This document shows positions 25,321 to 33,576 of a stretch of 64,000 bases of DNA, in pieces. Made by a program: the position numbers and the translations under genes. Source of the stretch: Shimazuella soli (GTDB lineage: Bacteria > Bacillota > Bacilli > Thermoactinomycetales > Thermoactinomycetaceae); the NCBI RefSeq assembly GCF_022511585.1, contig NZ_JAKWBN010000002.1, forward strand, positions 248,001 through 312,000. Reading direction: 5' to 3'. Positions within the stretch are counted from its first letter, which is position 1; the number at the start of each line of letters is the position of its first letter. Under the pieces are notes generated by a model. That model had not been told where the DNA came from and did not search any database. It saw nothing but the letters and a program-made list of their open reading frames with translations.

Positions 25321-27729
25321 ATGACAAAGTTAAAAGACCTTCCTTGGTATCTAGTATCTGATTCATCGAAAGAACCTGAAACATTGGATGATCTTTATAG
25401 AATCATGGATCTACAAAAAATTTCAGAAAAAGATTTAAATGATGAGGGAAAATTGAAAAAAAAGAGATTATTGGAGGAGGAATTCAAGAAACACAAATCA
25501 GATTTTATAAATTATTTTCTTGAAAAGATAACTAATCTTTCAGAAAAAACCAACTTTGAGCTATTAGATGAGAATACTTTTTTGATGCCTTATATTTCAA
25601 AGAAAATGCTAAGGCTTAATTCTGGGCCAGTGTTAACATCAGATCATGATTATGAGTTTGATTTGATGATACTAGAAAAACTTCATGTAGCCCAAATTTT
25701 AATAGATGTTATAGAAACATTTAAAGATGCAGATGATTTTGACTCTTATCTTGCTGACCAGTGGTATTTATATATGAAAATCACACGCACTTATATCAGA
25801 ACAGGAAAAATAGATCAAGCAAGAGAATGGTTTTTTCAAGATAAATGGAACGATTATTTTCTTGATGTGGATGATCCTGATGTCTTTTGTTTTAATGGAT
25901 TAACTGATGACATAGTGAAGTTTCTGTGTGATCATTTTTCGATGCTTAGTGTGGAGCAACTACAGAAATGGTCTTTGGTCATGTTATGGGAATCTCATTG
26001 GATAGATCCAGAAGATCCATCTGTACTGTTTTTTAAGCTGGCCAAAGAAAAGGAGTCTTTGTCAGAGGATTACAAACTGCTATATAGCTTATATGATAAT
26101 GCAGAACTGATAAAAACAGATCCTGAAGCATACATAAGCATCCATTTTCAACAGCTTAAAAACATAATCAAAAAGATGAAAAAAGATTTCATTCAGACAG
26201 TTGGAGTGGAGTTTACTAGTATTTTAGAACAGATCAATAACCTTTTTTTCTTCTCCAATGGAGATCTGGATGAATATAAAGCAAAATACTTGAATGAGCG
26301 AACTCAATGGTTGTTAAAACACTTCAATTCACTCACCAATGGTCAGAAGCAAATTATCGCAAATGTCTATGTAGATGAGGAACTATTTGAGGAATGCAAA
26401 AAGGATAATACATATCCTATCTTCGTCGAGCTGTATGAGAATGCTTCTCCAGAAAAATCTTCTTTTTATAGAAAAAGATATCGTTTCTATTTAGCATATA
26501 GCTATTATTTTATTGGTAATGCTATAGAAGCTCAAACGTTATATGAAGAACATTTAATTGATAATCCCCATTGTGGTTCTACGCTTAACAATTTAGGGGT
26601 TATTCATAAGAATAATAAGGATTACAATAAGGCTCTGGAATACTTCCAAAAAGCACTAGACATACATCCTGAAGAAGAGTTATATCAGCAAAATAGAGAG
26701 AAAGCAAAAAAGGCGATCAATGATTTGGAAGAAAAACCACAAAGAATAAAAGAGCAGTATTTTAAAACAAATTCGAAACATAAGAAGATCATGTTTACGA
26801 TCTACAAACTTAATGGAGAAAAAATCATAGATGACGATCTTCTGAAAAAAGTAACAGGGTTATACAAAGGGTATAATCAACTCATTAAATTACTTTTGGA
26901 AAAAGAACTAATTCAGTATACAGAACGGCATGGATACCAACTCGATCCAATTGCTTATAAGTTGGCTCAAGACTGGATTGATCCTAAAGTCGAGCGACAA
27001 ATCATTCACCATGTAGAACATCAACGATTTCGACCAATATTTTTCCATGAGTCGGAAATCAATTTGTATCGAGCATTGGTTGATCTATTTCCACAAAATC
27101 TTGTTTTCCCCAATATGTCACTAAAAACAATCATTGATGCAGAGAAAATGAAAAACCAGGTAGAACCAGACATTTTGAATTACTTTTATAAAGCACATGT
27201 TGATTTTGCTATCATTTCGAATATCACCTATCTACCTATTATTTGCTTTGAAAAAGATAGTACTTACCACGATACCGATTATGCAAAAGAAAATGATGGA
27301 AAGAAAAATCTACTCTTCCAACTAGCAGGTATTCCCTTGCTTCGGTTGAGATTTAATAGCAACATGGAATATGAGCGTTTAAAGGAAGAAGTACGTTTGA
27401 CCACCAAGGAATTGTTGCAAGATATCAAGCAAAGTAGTTTGAGCCAAAGTAATGATCTGTTAAAGCAATTTAGCTTAAGAACGTTTGGCTTGGATACAGA
27501 TTTAGATCTAGAGGAAGTCAAAGCATTTATAAAAGATAAAATGACGGATCTATTGTACAAGGAAGTTCACCATATTGAATGGCTTAAAGAAGAGGCAACT
27601 TTACTTGTTCGTATCAGTAGCTCTGGTAAGCAATTGATCCAGTTGGTAGAGTCACAATTGAAGAACGAAATATGGCAAAAATATCGCATGATAAACAACA
27701 TAAACTTCTTGGATGCGGTTACTCCTTGA
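25321..27729 (+). CDS. TPR protein with C-terminal DUF2726 nuclease-like domain
   Basis: 802 residues, the first gene inside attL. The N-terminal two thirds are helical, with recognisable TPR units at about residues 385-470 (TLNNLGVIHKNNKDYNKALE, YFQKALDIHPEEELYQQN). A small winged-helix-like part follows. At about residues 575-680 there is a DUF2726 domain: HESEINLYRALVDLFP, then HVDFAI, CFEKDSTYHD and KKNLLFQLAGIPLLRLR. This is a PD-(D/E)xK-like arrangement with Asp, Glu-x-Lys and a later Lys. AGGAGG lies 14 bases before the ATG, so an ATT start nearer to it is possible. A defence role is inferred from architecture only. Confidence 0.75.
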   Translation: MTKLKDLPWYLVSDSSKEPETLDDLYRIMDLQKISEKDLNDEGKLKKKRLLEEEFKKHKSDFINYFLEKITNLSEKTNFELLDENTFLMPYISKKMLRLNSGPVLTSDHDYEFDLMILEKLHVAQILIDVIETFKDADDFDSYLADQWYLYMKITRTYIRTGKIDQAREWFFQDKWNDYFLDVDDPDVFCFNGLTDDIVKFLCDHFSMLSVEQLQKWSLVMLWESHWIDPEDPSVLFFKLAKEKESLSEDYKLLYSLYDNAELIKTDPEAYISIHFQQLKNIIKKMKKDFIQTVGVEFTSILEQINNLFFFSNGDLDEYKAKYLNERTQWLLKHFNSLTNGQKQIIANVYVDEELFEECKKDNTYPIFVELYENASPEKSSFYRKRYRFYLAYSYYFIGNAIEAQTLYEEHLIDNPHCGSTLNNLGVIHKNNKDYNKALEYFQKALDIHPEEELYQQNREKAKKAINDLEEKPQRIKEQYFKTNSKHKKIMFTIYKLNGEKIIDDDLLKKVTGLYKGYNQLIKLLLEKELIQYTERHGYQLDPIAYKLAQDWIDPKVERQIIHHVEHQRFRPIFFHESEINLYRALVDLFPQNLVFPNMSLKTIIDAEKMKNQVEPDILNYFYKAHVDFAIISNITYLPIICFEKDSTYHDTDYAKENDGKKNLLFQLAGIPLLRLRFNSNMEYERLKEEVRLTTKELLQDIKQSSLSQSNDLLKQFSLRTFGLDTDLDLEEVKAFIKDKMTDLLYKEVHHIEWLKEEATLLVRISSSGKQLIQLVESQLKNEIWQKYRMINNINFLDAVTP

Positions 27730-27838
27730 AATTAGGTCAAGGTGTGGAAGAGTACCTTCTCCCTTATTTTTCAATTAGATATCCTTCATCCTCTACGATA
27801 AAATAGAAAATCCGACATAATTGAAAGAGAGGAATAGT

Positions 27839-28201
27839 TTGGTAGGAGAAATTGCATGGGAAAATGAGAATTACCGAATCGAGGTATTGGATCGAAAAGC
27901 TTATGCTGTAGAGAAAGAGTCTGAAATGGAATTAGCTAGCACAATTTTCTTAGGTGATTTAGATACCACGATTTCTACTTTGAAGAGAGCAATGGTATTT
28001 CAAGAACTTGGGAATCCGAGCTCAAAGGTTATTTGGAAAAATGAAGAACTTTTTCTCGAAATCGGATTTAGTGGCGAGAGTTTGTATCTGAAAAGCCAAG
28101 TGAACAATACAATTATTGCTTCTTTTAACCTCGATTCACTTGAAGTTGTAAGTGTCATAAAAAAGATTTGGCCTTTTTGTAATTTATTGTGTTTAAACTG
28201 A
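27839..28201 (+). CDS. Hypothetical protein, 120 residues
   Basis: TTG at 27839 follows GAGAGGAATAG; a TTG at 27821 is in frame but lacks a site. The product is a beta-rich soluble protein (NYRIEVLDRKAYAVEKES, then KVIWKNEELFLEIGFSG) ending in a Cys-containing hydrophobic tail. Not recognised. It lies about 110 bases after the TPR-DUF2726 gene and is closed by a terminator, so the two could share a transcript. Confidence 0.55.
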   Translation: MVGEIAWENENYRIEVLDRKAYAVEKESEMELASTIFLGDLDTTISTLKRAMVFQELGNPSSKVIWKNEELFLEIGFSGESLYLKSQVNNTIIASFNLDSLEVVSVIKKIWPFCNLLCLN

Positions 28202-28227
28202 AAAACTCCTGATAAAAAGGAGTTTTT
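28201..28227 (+). terminator. Intrinsic terminator
   Basis: AAAAACTCCT pairs with AGGAGTTTTT around a short loop, with T residues after it. Confidence 0.75.
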
Positions 28228-28306
28228 CTTTGAATTGCGAGTATTAAATCTACTATAAAGATGCAATTAGCATGGAAGCAAACTTAAAACATCTCAAGTA
28301 ATGAAT

Positions 28307-29344
28307 CTAATAAATTCTGTAATCCCTTGTCTTCCATATTAAAGGTATACTATCATCATACAAAGATGGTTCTTTATCTGAATAGGCTTTGAGTAAGTCT
28401 AACTGACATGTCTTACATTTAACTGAATCGATTTCCCATCCTTCATATTCAATATCTCCATTCCGTGGATCAACAATGGAAATATCTTGACCATATAAAT
28501 ATAACGAAAAATCTCCACATAGAAAACACGTTCGAACTTCATCAGCCCAGCTATCTTCTGTTATTTTATTTTTCATCTCATCAGATGTACCATCATATTC
28601 AGTTGGATAATAAGTCGGCATGTTGTAGCATGCATATCCGATTGCTTTATTCAGGCAAATTAATTTATGATCATATTTTTGTTTTTTGCTCATCACCATG
28701 AAGTTACTGATAACATCTATATTAGACAGAGGTTTTTGATATTTCCAAAGACGTTCATAACCTTTGTAGTGGGAATTTTCAATTGAAGTGATTACTAAAG
28801 GAAGTACTTGTTTACTAATAAAAATGTCAAATTCAGAGTATTTCATTATCCAAGTTCCATCGTGCCAAGCAGTATTTCTCCAAAAATTAAGGGATTTAAG
28901 AGTGTTAAAATGGCCATCTTTTCTAATTACTCTACATATTTCTGGTTTGGAATCATCTCCTGCGAAACTTTTGAGTCGAACTAATGCACTGTGAAATTCA
29001 ATGGATTTAGTATCCAAACCTATTTTATATTCACCTTGAATTAACTTTAAAATTTCCGTACCATTATCATGATTAATTTTCATTGCAAGTATTGGATTAA
29101 TTAATCTTAAAACATCTTTCATAAACAATTCAAAGAAATGGTGAAAATGAAAAATTGTTTGTAAATATTTTTCTTGATACTCAGTATTTGAATTTATATT
29201 TTCTTCGCCCTCAATAACAGAAAGGTCTTTAGTTGAAAAATAAGATAAAAGAGCTAATTTTAACGATAAGAAAGCAGACATTGTTTTATCTTTTTCGCTA
29301 AAAGGCACTTTATGTCCATATTGTGCTAATAATTCTTTACTCAT
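28307..29344 (-). CDS. HEPN-like protein with C-terminal zinc ribbon
   Basis: 345 residues. The N-terminal half is helical, with HFHHFFELFMKDVLRLINP and later NFWRNTAWHDGTW. RNTAWH fits the Rx4-6H active motif of HEPN ribonucleases. The C-terminal part has CFLCGDF and CKTCQ, two CxxC pairs that can form a zinc ribbon. The ATG at 29344 follows AAAGGATTGG and is preferred to an in-frame start at 29377. It is a cargo gene convergent with 27839-28201. Abortive-infection or toxin activity is plausible for HEPN proteins but not shown. Confidence 0.65.
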   Translation of the reverse strand: MSKELLAQYGHKVPFSEKDKTMSAFLSLKLALLSYFSTKDLSVIEGEENINSNTEYQEKYLQTIFHFHHFFELFMKDVLRLINPILAMKINHDNGTEILKLIQGEYKIGLDTKSIEFHSALVRLKSFAGDDSKPEICRVIRKDGHFNTLKSLNFWRNTAWHDGTWIMKYSEFDIFISKQVLPLVITSIENSHYKGYERLWKYQKPLSNIDVISNFMVMSKKQKYDHKLICLNKAIGYACYNMPTYYPTEYDGTSDEMKNKITEDSWADEVRTCFLCGDFSLYLYGQDISIVDPRNGDIEYEGWEIDSVKCKTCQLDLLKAYSDKEPSLYDDSIPLIWKTRDYRIY

Positions 29345-29557
29345 GTATTTCCAATCCTTTATTAGAATGTGAATCATTATAAGTATTTGAATTGTATCAT
29401 AATTGGCAAGTTTGCTGGTACTGCTTCATCCAGAAATGCCTTTTGTATGAGTTTAAAAACTTATAGTCATTTATTTGGTATTTATCAAGTGGATTCTTCC
29501 TTTTTCATATTAACGAATAGAGTAAAGATACAGTACCTGTAATCAAAATTTCGCACA

Positions 29558-29590
29558 AAAAAACAGCCAACCTATCAATTGGACTGTTTT
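29558..29590 (-). terminator. Intrinsic terminator after the RibD-like gene
   Basis: AAAACAGCCAA pairs with TTGGACTGTTTT (one mismatch). On the minus strand it ends in a long T tract. Confidence 0.65.
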
Positions 29591-29610
29591 AAATGTATTT
29601 ATCTTATTTT

Positions 29611-30306
29611 TTAAATTGGATACCCAGTAATACAAATATCTTTTCCAAATCGTTCTATTGAGATGTTATCTAGTTCAACAGCCTGTGCCATTAAATCAAA
29701 TCCTTTACCACCAATAGGAGTAATACTTCGCTTTCCTCCAAGTAGTTTTGGAGCAATGAAGGATATCACTTTGTTTATAAGAGAAGCTTCGAGCATGGAC
29801 CAATTAAGTTGTCCACCACCCTCCAACAAAACGGATTTGACTCCGTTTTCTCCAAGAATCTTCATCGTTTTTACTAGATCAACGGTGTTACTGCCAGCGC
29901 GAAATACTTTTACTCCACGCTCTTCCAGTTGTTTTGCTTTCTCCTCGTTTGCTTCTTCGGAACAAAAAACCCATGTTTGTGCTTCATCAGTAGTGTTAAC
30001 TAAAGTGTAGTCAAGAGGAATACGCAGTTTACTGTCAGTTACGATCCGGATTGGATTCTTCCCCCCACCTTCAGGTAGGCGTGTTGTTAAACTTGGATTA
30101 TCGTTTATAACCGTATTGGCTCCTACCATAATTCCATCGAGATTGTGGCGCATATAATGTACATTTTCCCGAGAGATACTATTTGTTAGCCACTTGCTGT
30201 CTCCAGATTCAGTGGCCAATTTCCCATCTAAGGTCATGGCCGTCTTCAAAACAACGAAAGGTAATTTCGTTTAATAATTTAAGATTTCTTGTTGATTAAA
30301 CTCCAT
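29611..30306 (-). pseudogene. RibD-C / dihydrofolate-reductase-like gene with in-frame TAA
   Basis: A strong AGGAGG precedes ATG 30306, which opens MEFNQQEILNY, then a TAA (30271-30273), then in the same frame TKLPFVVLKTAMTLDGKLAT, the canonical start of a RibD C-terminal reductase. The remaining 220 residues look intact (DGIMVGANTVINDNPSLTTR, SVLLEGGGQLNWSML, APKLLGG). Full-length translation needs readthrough or reinitiation at TTG 30249. The gene follows the XRE-UTRA regulator by 18 bases, so the two form an operon. Normal substrates are pyrimidine precursors of riboflavin or other pteridine-like molecules. Confidence 0.75.
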
Positions 30307-30324
30307 ACTAAATTTCCTCCTAGT

Positions 30325-31029
30325 TTATAACATGAATCGATATTCAAACTGGTACACATCTGTCCGACTAGTAAGTAGGCAGTATTCTACCAACTTGCTT
30401 GACGCATCAAAGGTTTTTCTCGTAATCCTTGCCACGGGTGTAATCTTATCCCCAGGAGCATTCTCATCTAATTCTAAAAGATCAATTTCTTCTTCAGAAG
30501 GATTACTATCCACAATCAAAACTTCTTCACAAGAAATTGGTTTTCGCCCAAAACTTTCTAAAGTTTTATACAGGCTAAGGGATGGATTCTCCTTAACCCC
30601 TTCCAAAATCTTTTGTATTTCCTCTATTGGTAAAGAATTAGGTAGATAAGATTCAGATATTGTGATTGGCTTATTGTCCCTGTTCTGTAAAACTCGATAA
30701 TACAAAACGGGTGGTTGTAACTCTCTGCGGACATCTTCTGAAAGGCCCGCTAAAGTGGTGTGAATTCTAAGTTCTAGATATGTCTTTGTGGCTTTTCCTT
30801 TGTGATATCTGCCAAAACCTTTATGGGTTGAAGAGGACCGTCCCAAAAGCCAATCAACGGAAACATTATATAAGTCAGCCAATTTTGACAGAGTTTCCGG
30901 ATCTGGATCGCGGTCCCCTTTTTCAAATAGTGAAAGGGAACTGTTACTTATACCTAATTTTTCAGCAGCTTCTTTTTGCTTTAAATCAGCCGTTAATCTT
31001 GCTTCTTTTAAGCGTTGTGGCAACAACAT
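30325..31029 (-). CDS. XRE HTH fused to a UTRA ligand-binding domain
   Basis: 234 residues. Residues 1-65 are an XRE/Cro HTH (RLKEARLTADLKQKEAAEKL, then SLSLFEKGDRDPDPETLSKL). Residues of about 85-234 look like a UTRA domain, the effector domain normally attached to GntR HTHs: PVLYYRVLQNRDNKPITISE and a closing FDASSKLVEYCLLTSRTDVY. The ATG follows CGAGGTG. It is divergent from the small membrane genes, and two TTTACA-N3-TGTAAA palindromes lie between them. In actinomycete integrative elements a GntR-UTRA protein (KorSA) does this job, so control of element functions is inferred. Confidence 0.8.
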   Translation of the reverse strand: MLLPQRLKEARLTADLKQKEAAEKLGISNSSLSLFEKGDRDPDPETLSKLADLYNVSVDWLLGRSSSTHKGFGRYHKGKATKTYLELRIHTTLAGLSEDVRRELQPPVLYYRVLQNRDNKPITISESYLPNSLPIEEIQKILEGVKENPSLSLYKTLESFGRKPISCEEVLIVDSNPSEEEIDLLELDENAPGDKITPVARITRKTFDASSKLVEYCLLTSRTDVYQFEYRFML

Positions 31030-31099
31030 GTTGATTTTTCACCTCGATTTCTTACTGACTTAGTATAGTGTACGTCATAATTAACAAAATGAAAAGAAA

Positions 31100-31143
31100 A
31101 TTTACAATGTGTAAATCATTGTATTTATTTTACATATTGTAAA
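31100..31143. promoter_or_regulatory. Twin operators TTTACA-N3-TGTAAA
   Basis: ATTTACAATGTGTAAAT (31100-31116) and TTTACATATTGTAAA (31129-31143) are two palindromes of the same class, 28 bases centre to centre. They lie between the XRE-UTRA gene and the divergent small membrane genes. Confidence 0.7.
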
Positions 31144-31196
31144 TTATATACTTGGTTTATTGATAGGAAATAAAAAATTCTGAAAAGGTGATGCCG

Positions 31197-31349
31197 ATGA
31201 TGAAAACAGTCATCATTATTGGCTTAATCCTAGTGATAGCACCAGTTATCCTAATATTCCGATTTAAATATGACCAAATAGAAGCAGCTCTACAACGAAC
31301 CAAAGATAAGATTATATCCTTGATGCCTCGCTGGATCAGAGGAAAGTAA
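31197..31349 (+). CDS. Small single-span membrane protein, 50 residues
   Basis: ATG at 31197 follows AAAAGGTG. One hydrophobic helix (VIIIGLILVIAPVILIF) is followed by a basic amphipathic tail (YDQIEAALQRTKDK, then MPRWIRGK). It is the first of a run of four small genes downstream of the twin operators. Such small membrane proteins resemble the spread proteins of actinomycete conjugative elements in size and setting, but there is no sequence signature. Confidence 0.6.
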   Translation: MMKTVIIIGLILVIAPVILIFRFKYDQIEAALQRTKDKIISLMPRWIRGK

Positions 31350-31385
31350 TTTTTGAACTTTGAAAATGGAATAGGAGAGATTTTG

Positions 31386-31670
31386 ATGGACTTTATTGGG
31401 ATTATTGGACTTCTCATCTCTATAATCATAGGAGTTTTGACAGTCATAGGAGTTGTAAGATTGGCTGCATCATATGCAAGTGGTGATTCCAAAGGTTCAA
31501 AAAAGGAAATCAAATACTGTGTAATTGTTTGTTTCTGCCTAGGGTTACTTCCGGGACTGGGGCCAATAGCAATAAATGCAGGAATAGCAGTAGTTAAGCC
31601 TGTGAATGCAATTGTAAATTCTGTTTCTCATCAAAGTGGAAAACGAAGCTACAAAATCAGTAGAAGGTAA
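31386..31670 (+). CDS. Small membrane protein, 94 residues
   Basis: ATG at 31386 after TAGGAGAG. Two hydrophobic segments (FIGIIGLLISIIIGVLTVIG and VIVCFCLGLLPGLGPIAIN) are separated by SYASGDSKGSKKEIKY. The basic tail is SGKRSYKISRR. It belongs to the small-gene run controlled by the twin operators. The family is not recognised. Confidence 0.6.
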   Translation: MDFIGIIGLLISIIIGVLTVIGVVRLAASYASGDSKGSKKEIKYCVIVCFCLGLLPGLGPIAINAGIAVVKPVNAIVNSVSHQSGKRSYKISRR

Positions 31671-31675
31671 TTAAC

Positions 31676-31939
31676 ATGAATCCGCTCTGGTAGACAGTGA
31701 ACAATAAAGAAATTCATATCCATACAGGAAATCGTTCTTATGAGTTTCATTACCAAAAGATAAAAGGTTTGTTTTGGAAACTGATACTCGTTTCATATGC
31801 AATAGGACTTGCCCTATCCTTTACGATCATCGTTGTTATACCGTTGGTGATCGTAGCGATATTGTGGATTAGAAGAGGATTCAAATTTGGAATTTTCAAT
31901 GGAGTACGCAGAGTACTTCGAATAGCTTCACCAAAGTAA
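31676..31939 (+). pseudogene. Small membrane protein gene with early in-frame TAG
   Basis: AGAAGGTAATTAAC precedes ATG 31676, which reads MNPLW and then TAG (31691-31693). The same frame continues TVNNKEIHIHTGNRSYEFHY, a hydrophobic pair of helices (LILVSYAIGLALSFTIIVVI) and VRRVLRIASPK to 31939. A GTG at 31697 could start an 80-residue product, but it has no good ribosome site. Either the gene is inactivated or the short form is made. Confidence 0.55.
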
Positions 31940-31956
31940 AAAAGGCAGGGGATAGA

Positions 31957-32109
31957 ATGAATAAAAAAGATGATCCACTAGTGAGTAGCAAAGTAAAAAG
32001 CCGTCCAGAAGTACAGGATAGTGTGGATGCTATTATATATAAGGAAATGAATGATAGTGTAGATGTAAAAAACATTATAGCATTGCAAGCGAGAAAATCC
32101 ACGGTTTAA
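31957..32109 (+). CDS. Hypothetical small protein, 50 residues
   Basis: ATG at 31957 after CAGGGGATAG. The product is hydrophilic: MNKKDDPLVSSKVKSRPEVQ, then IYKEMNDSVDVKNIIALQ. It has no hydrophobic segment, unlike the three genes before it. Its last codons overlap a hairpin (CACGGTTTAAATCGTG, 32099-32114) that may be the left end of an IS605-type remnant. Confidence 0.5.
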   Translation: MNKKDDPLVSSKVKSRPEVQDSVDAIIYKEMNDSVDVKNIIALQARKSTV

Positions 32110-32370
32110 ATCGTGAGATGAAAGCAAGCGTTGGATGAGGGGAAAAGATTTTTCCTTCACCAGTTCAACTTTTGAAAAAGCAAGTTTACAAACAAGTATT
32201 CGCATGGTGATATATGTATAGTAGCAGCAGACGAAAACCAAGTTGCTCGCGGCAAAGAAGAAATCAACAAACGAAAACCGTGGGGCACACGGGGTTAGCT
32301 TGGTAATGAAATAGTCATTAGGCTATCGTCCCAAGAATCCAACGGCTTTAGCCGTGTGGAGTTGTCAAAG
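32099..32370 (+). mobile_element. IS200/IS605-type remnant with omega-RNA-like right end
   Basis: No transposase gene is left. The 3' part (about 32215-32370) has the look of the end of a tnpB locus. CCGTGGGGCACACGGGG is followed by GCTTGG, then CCCAAGAATCC, the hairpin ACGGCTTTAGCCGT (about 32341-32354) and GAGTTGTCAAAG. This order and the GGCTTTAGCC hairpin are characteristic of IS605-group right ends and their omega RNAs. The hairpin at 32099-32114 may be the matching left end. Recognition is from pattern memory, so it needs a covariance-model search. Confidence 0.45.
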
Positions 32371-32431
32371 ATATAATCCATCTAATTAATATGGAGAAAG
32401 ATAAGATACTAATGATTGTTAAGACAATGTG

Positions 32432-32824
32432 CTAGTTGTTTTCTTCTGGTTCTTCTCTTTCTATAGCAGCAAGAAGAATGGCTCTAATACTATCTTGTTG
32501 CTTTTTCGTTAGCTTATGTCCATCATAGACAAGCTCCTTCTCCAGAAGGGCTTTTTTTATTTGTTTTATATCAAGTTCTTTATCATTATTCATCGGTTCT
32601 TTTTTTATAGGTGTAAGGTCATCTGTTTTGCCGAGTAAATAGTCTGTTGAAACATCGAAATGATCTGCGAGTATGATTAGATTTTTTAACTCGGGATTTC
32701 GAAACCCTCTTTCGTAGTTAGAGATCATGCCTCTTGAAAGTCCAGTTCTCCGTCCCAGTTCTTCTTGACTTATACCTTCATTTTCTCTTAATTTGATCAA
32801 TCTATCCTTATTGATTTTGTTCAT
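32432..32824 (-). CDS. XRE-family repressor (phage/ICE immunity type)
   Basis: 130 residues. An N-terminal HTH (RLIKLRENEGISQEELGRR, then SRGMISNYERGFRNPELKNL) ends with STDYLLGKTDD, the usual close of this HTH group, and is followed by a helical tail. It is divergent from a Cro-like gene. The palindrome AACTTGAAGTT occurs in the gap (32876-32886) and again after the Cro-like gene (33092-33102). A repressor/Cro switch of the former element is inferred. Confidence 0.88.
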   Translation of the reverse strand: MNKINKDRLIKLRENEGISQEELGRRTGLSRGMISNYERGFRNPELKNLIILADHFDVSTDYLLGKTDDLTPIKKEPMNNDKELDIKQIKKALLEKELVYDGHKLTKKQQDSIRAILLAAIEREEPEENN

Positions 32825-32875
32825 GAGGAGTACTCCTTTTATTTTAAACGTTATTCATTACTAGCAATTATATGA

Positions 32876-32886
32876 AACTTGAAGTT
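32876..32886. promoter_or_regulatory. Repressor operator candidate AACTTGAAGTT, copy 1
   Basis: A perfect 11-bp palindrome between the XRE repressor and the Cro-like gene. An identical copy lies at 33092-33102. Confidence 0.6.
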
Positions 32887-32903
32887 GCAAAGGTGGTGAC
32901 AAC

Positions 32904-33098
32904 ATGTGAATTAAATTGATCGAGATGAGAGGGAAGATGTCTCGTACTCACGTTGCTAAATCCCTTGAAATTACAACTCAAATGTTAGGTGCAATAGATC
33001 GTGGTGACAGAAATCCTTCACTTTCCTTTGCGAAGAAAATTGCTGATTACTATGGTGTCTCAATAGATGATCTTTTTTTGATTATAACAGCAACTTGA
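32904..33098 (+). pseudogene. Cro-like XRE gene with TGA as second codon
   Basis: AAGGTGGTGACAAC precedes ATG 32904. The second codon is TGA (32907-32909), and the same frame then reads IKLIEMRGKMSRTHVAKSLE through a complete Cro-type HTH ending YYGVSIDDLFLI. Family members usually start M-x-IKLIE, so the TGA replaces one sense codon. TTG at 32916 could start a 60-residue protein but lies too far from the ribosome site. Intactness is doubtful. Confidence 0.6.
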
Positions 33099-33102
33099 AG
33101 TT
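33092..33102. promoter_or_regulatory. Repressor operator candidate AACTTGAAGTT, copy 2
   Basis: Second perfect copy, extended to CAACTTGAAGTTG. It overlaps the end of the Cro-like gene. Confidence 0.55.
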
Positions 33103-33358
33103 GCGTAAATTTCAATTAGCATAGTGAAGCTGGCGAACATTGAAACTTGAAAAATGGCTTAACTACGAAATTTTCTTGTCTGTATCTAAGACGATCTATA
33201 AGAAGTACGAATGATTTAACAACCTAAATCATTTTGCATGAAAAGTCGGTTCTACACAAGTCCCAATATTCGTTCTATTTTTATCGATGCAAATTTTAAA
33301 TAAGACATGCTTTTATGGATTGAATGTCTGCATACATTGAATGGAAGGGGTGATTAGT

Positions 33359-33526
33359 TTGAAGAAACCAAAACTTAGTGTCGGTAAGGAAATATACGGT
33401 GCAAAAGATATCAAACAGGCTTTTTACGAAGCATTTGCACCGTATTTCGAACAGAACAATATGCACCCTGCAAGATTTGTAAGTTGGATCACACAAGAGC
33501 CCAAAAAACGTGTGGGGAGTAGTTAG
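33359..33526 (+). CDS. Hypothetical protein, 55 residues
   Basis: TTG at 33359 lies after GGAAGGGGTG; an ATG at 33341 is in frame but overlaps that site. The product is small and soluble (KKPKLSVGKEIYGAKDIKQ, then MHPARFVSWITQEPKKR). It precedes the replication-type gene by 50 bases, a position where phage-type elements often carry small regulators. Not recognised. Confidence 0.5.
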   Translation: MKKPKLSVGKEIYGAKDIKQAFYEAFAPYFEQNNMHPARFVSWITQEPKKRVGSS

Positions 33527-33576
33527 CCCCTTTTTTGATAAAGATCTGGACAAGCATGGAAAGGATGACGTAAGAA

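Noticed and set aside
29611-30249. Intact RibD-like gene starting at TTG 30249
   Set aside because: The family N-terminus continues in frame further upstream to an AGGAGG-ATG with one TAA between, so the TTG form cuts into the first conserved strand.
31157-31513. Open frame of 118 codons on the minus strand
   Set aside because: It lies opposite two plus-strand small membrane genes with good ribosome sites, has no ribosome site of its own, and its hydrophobicity mirrors theirs.
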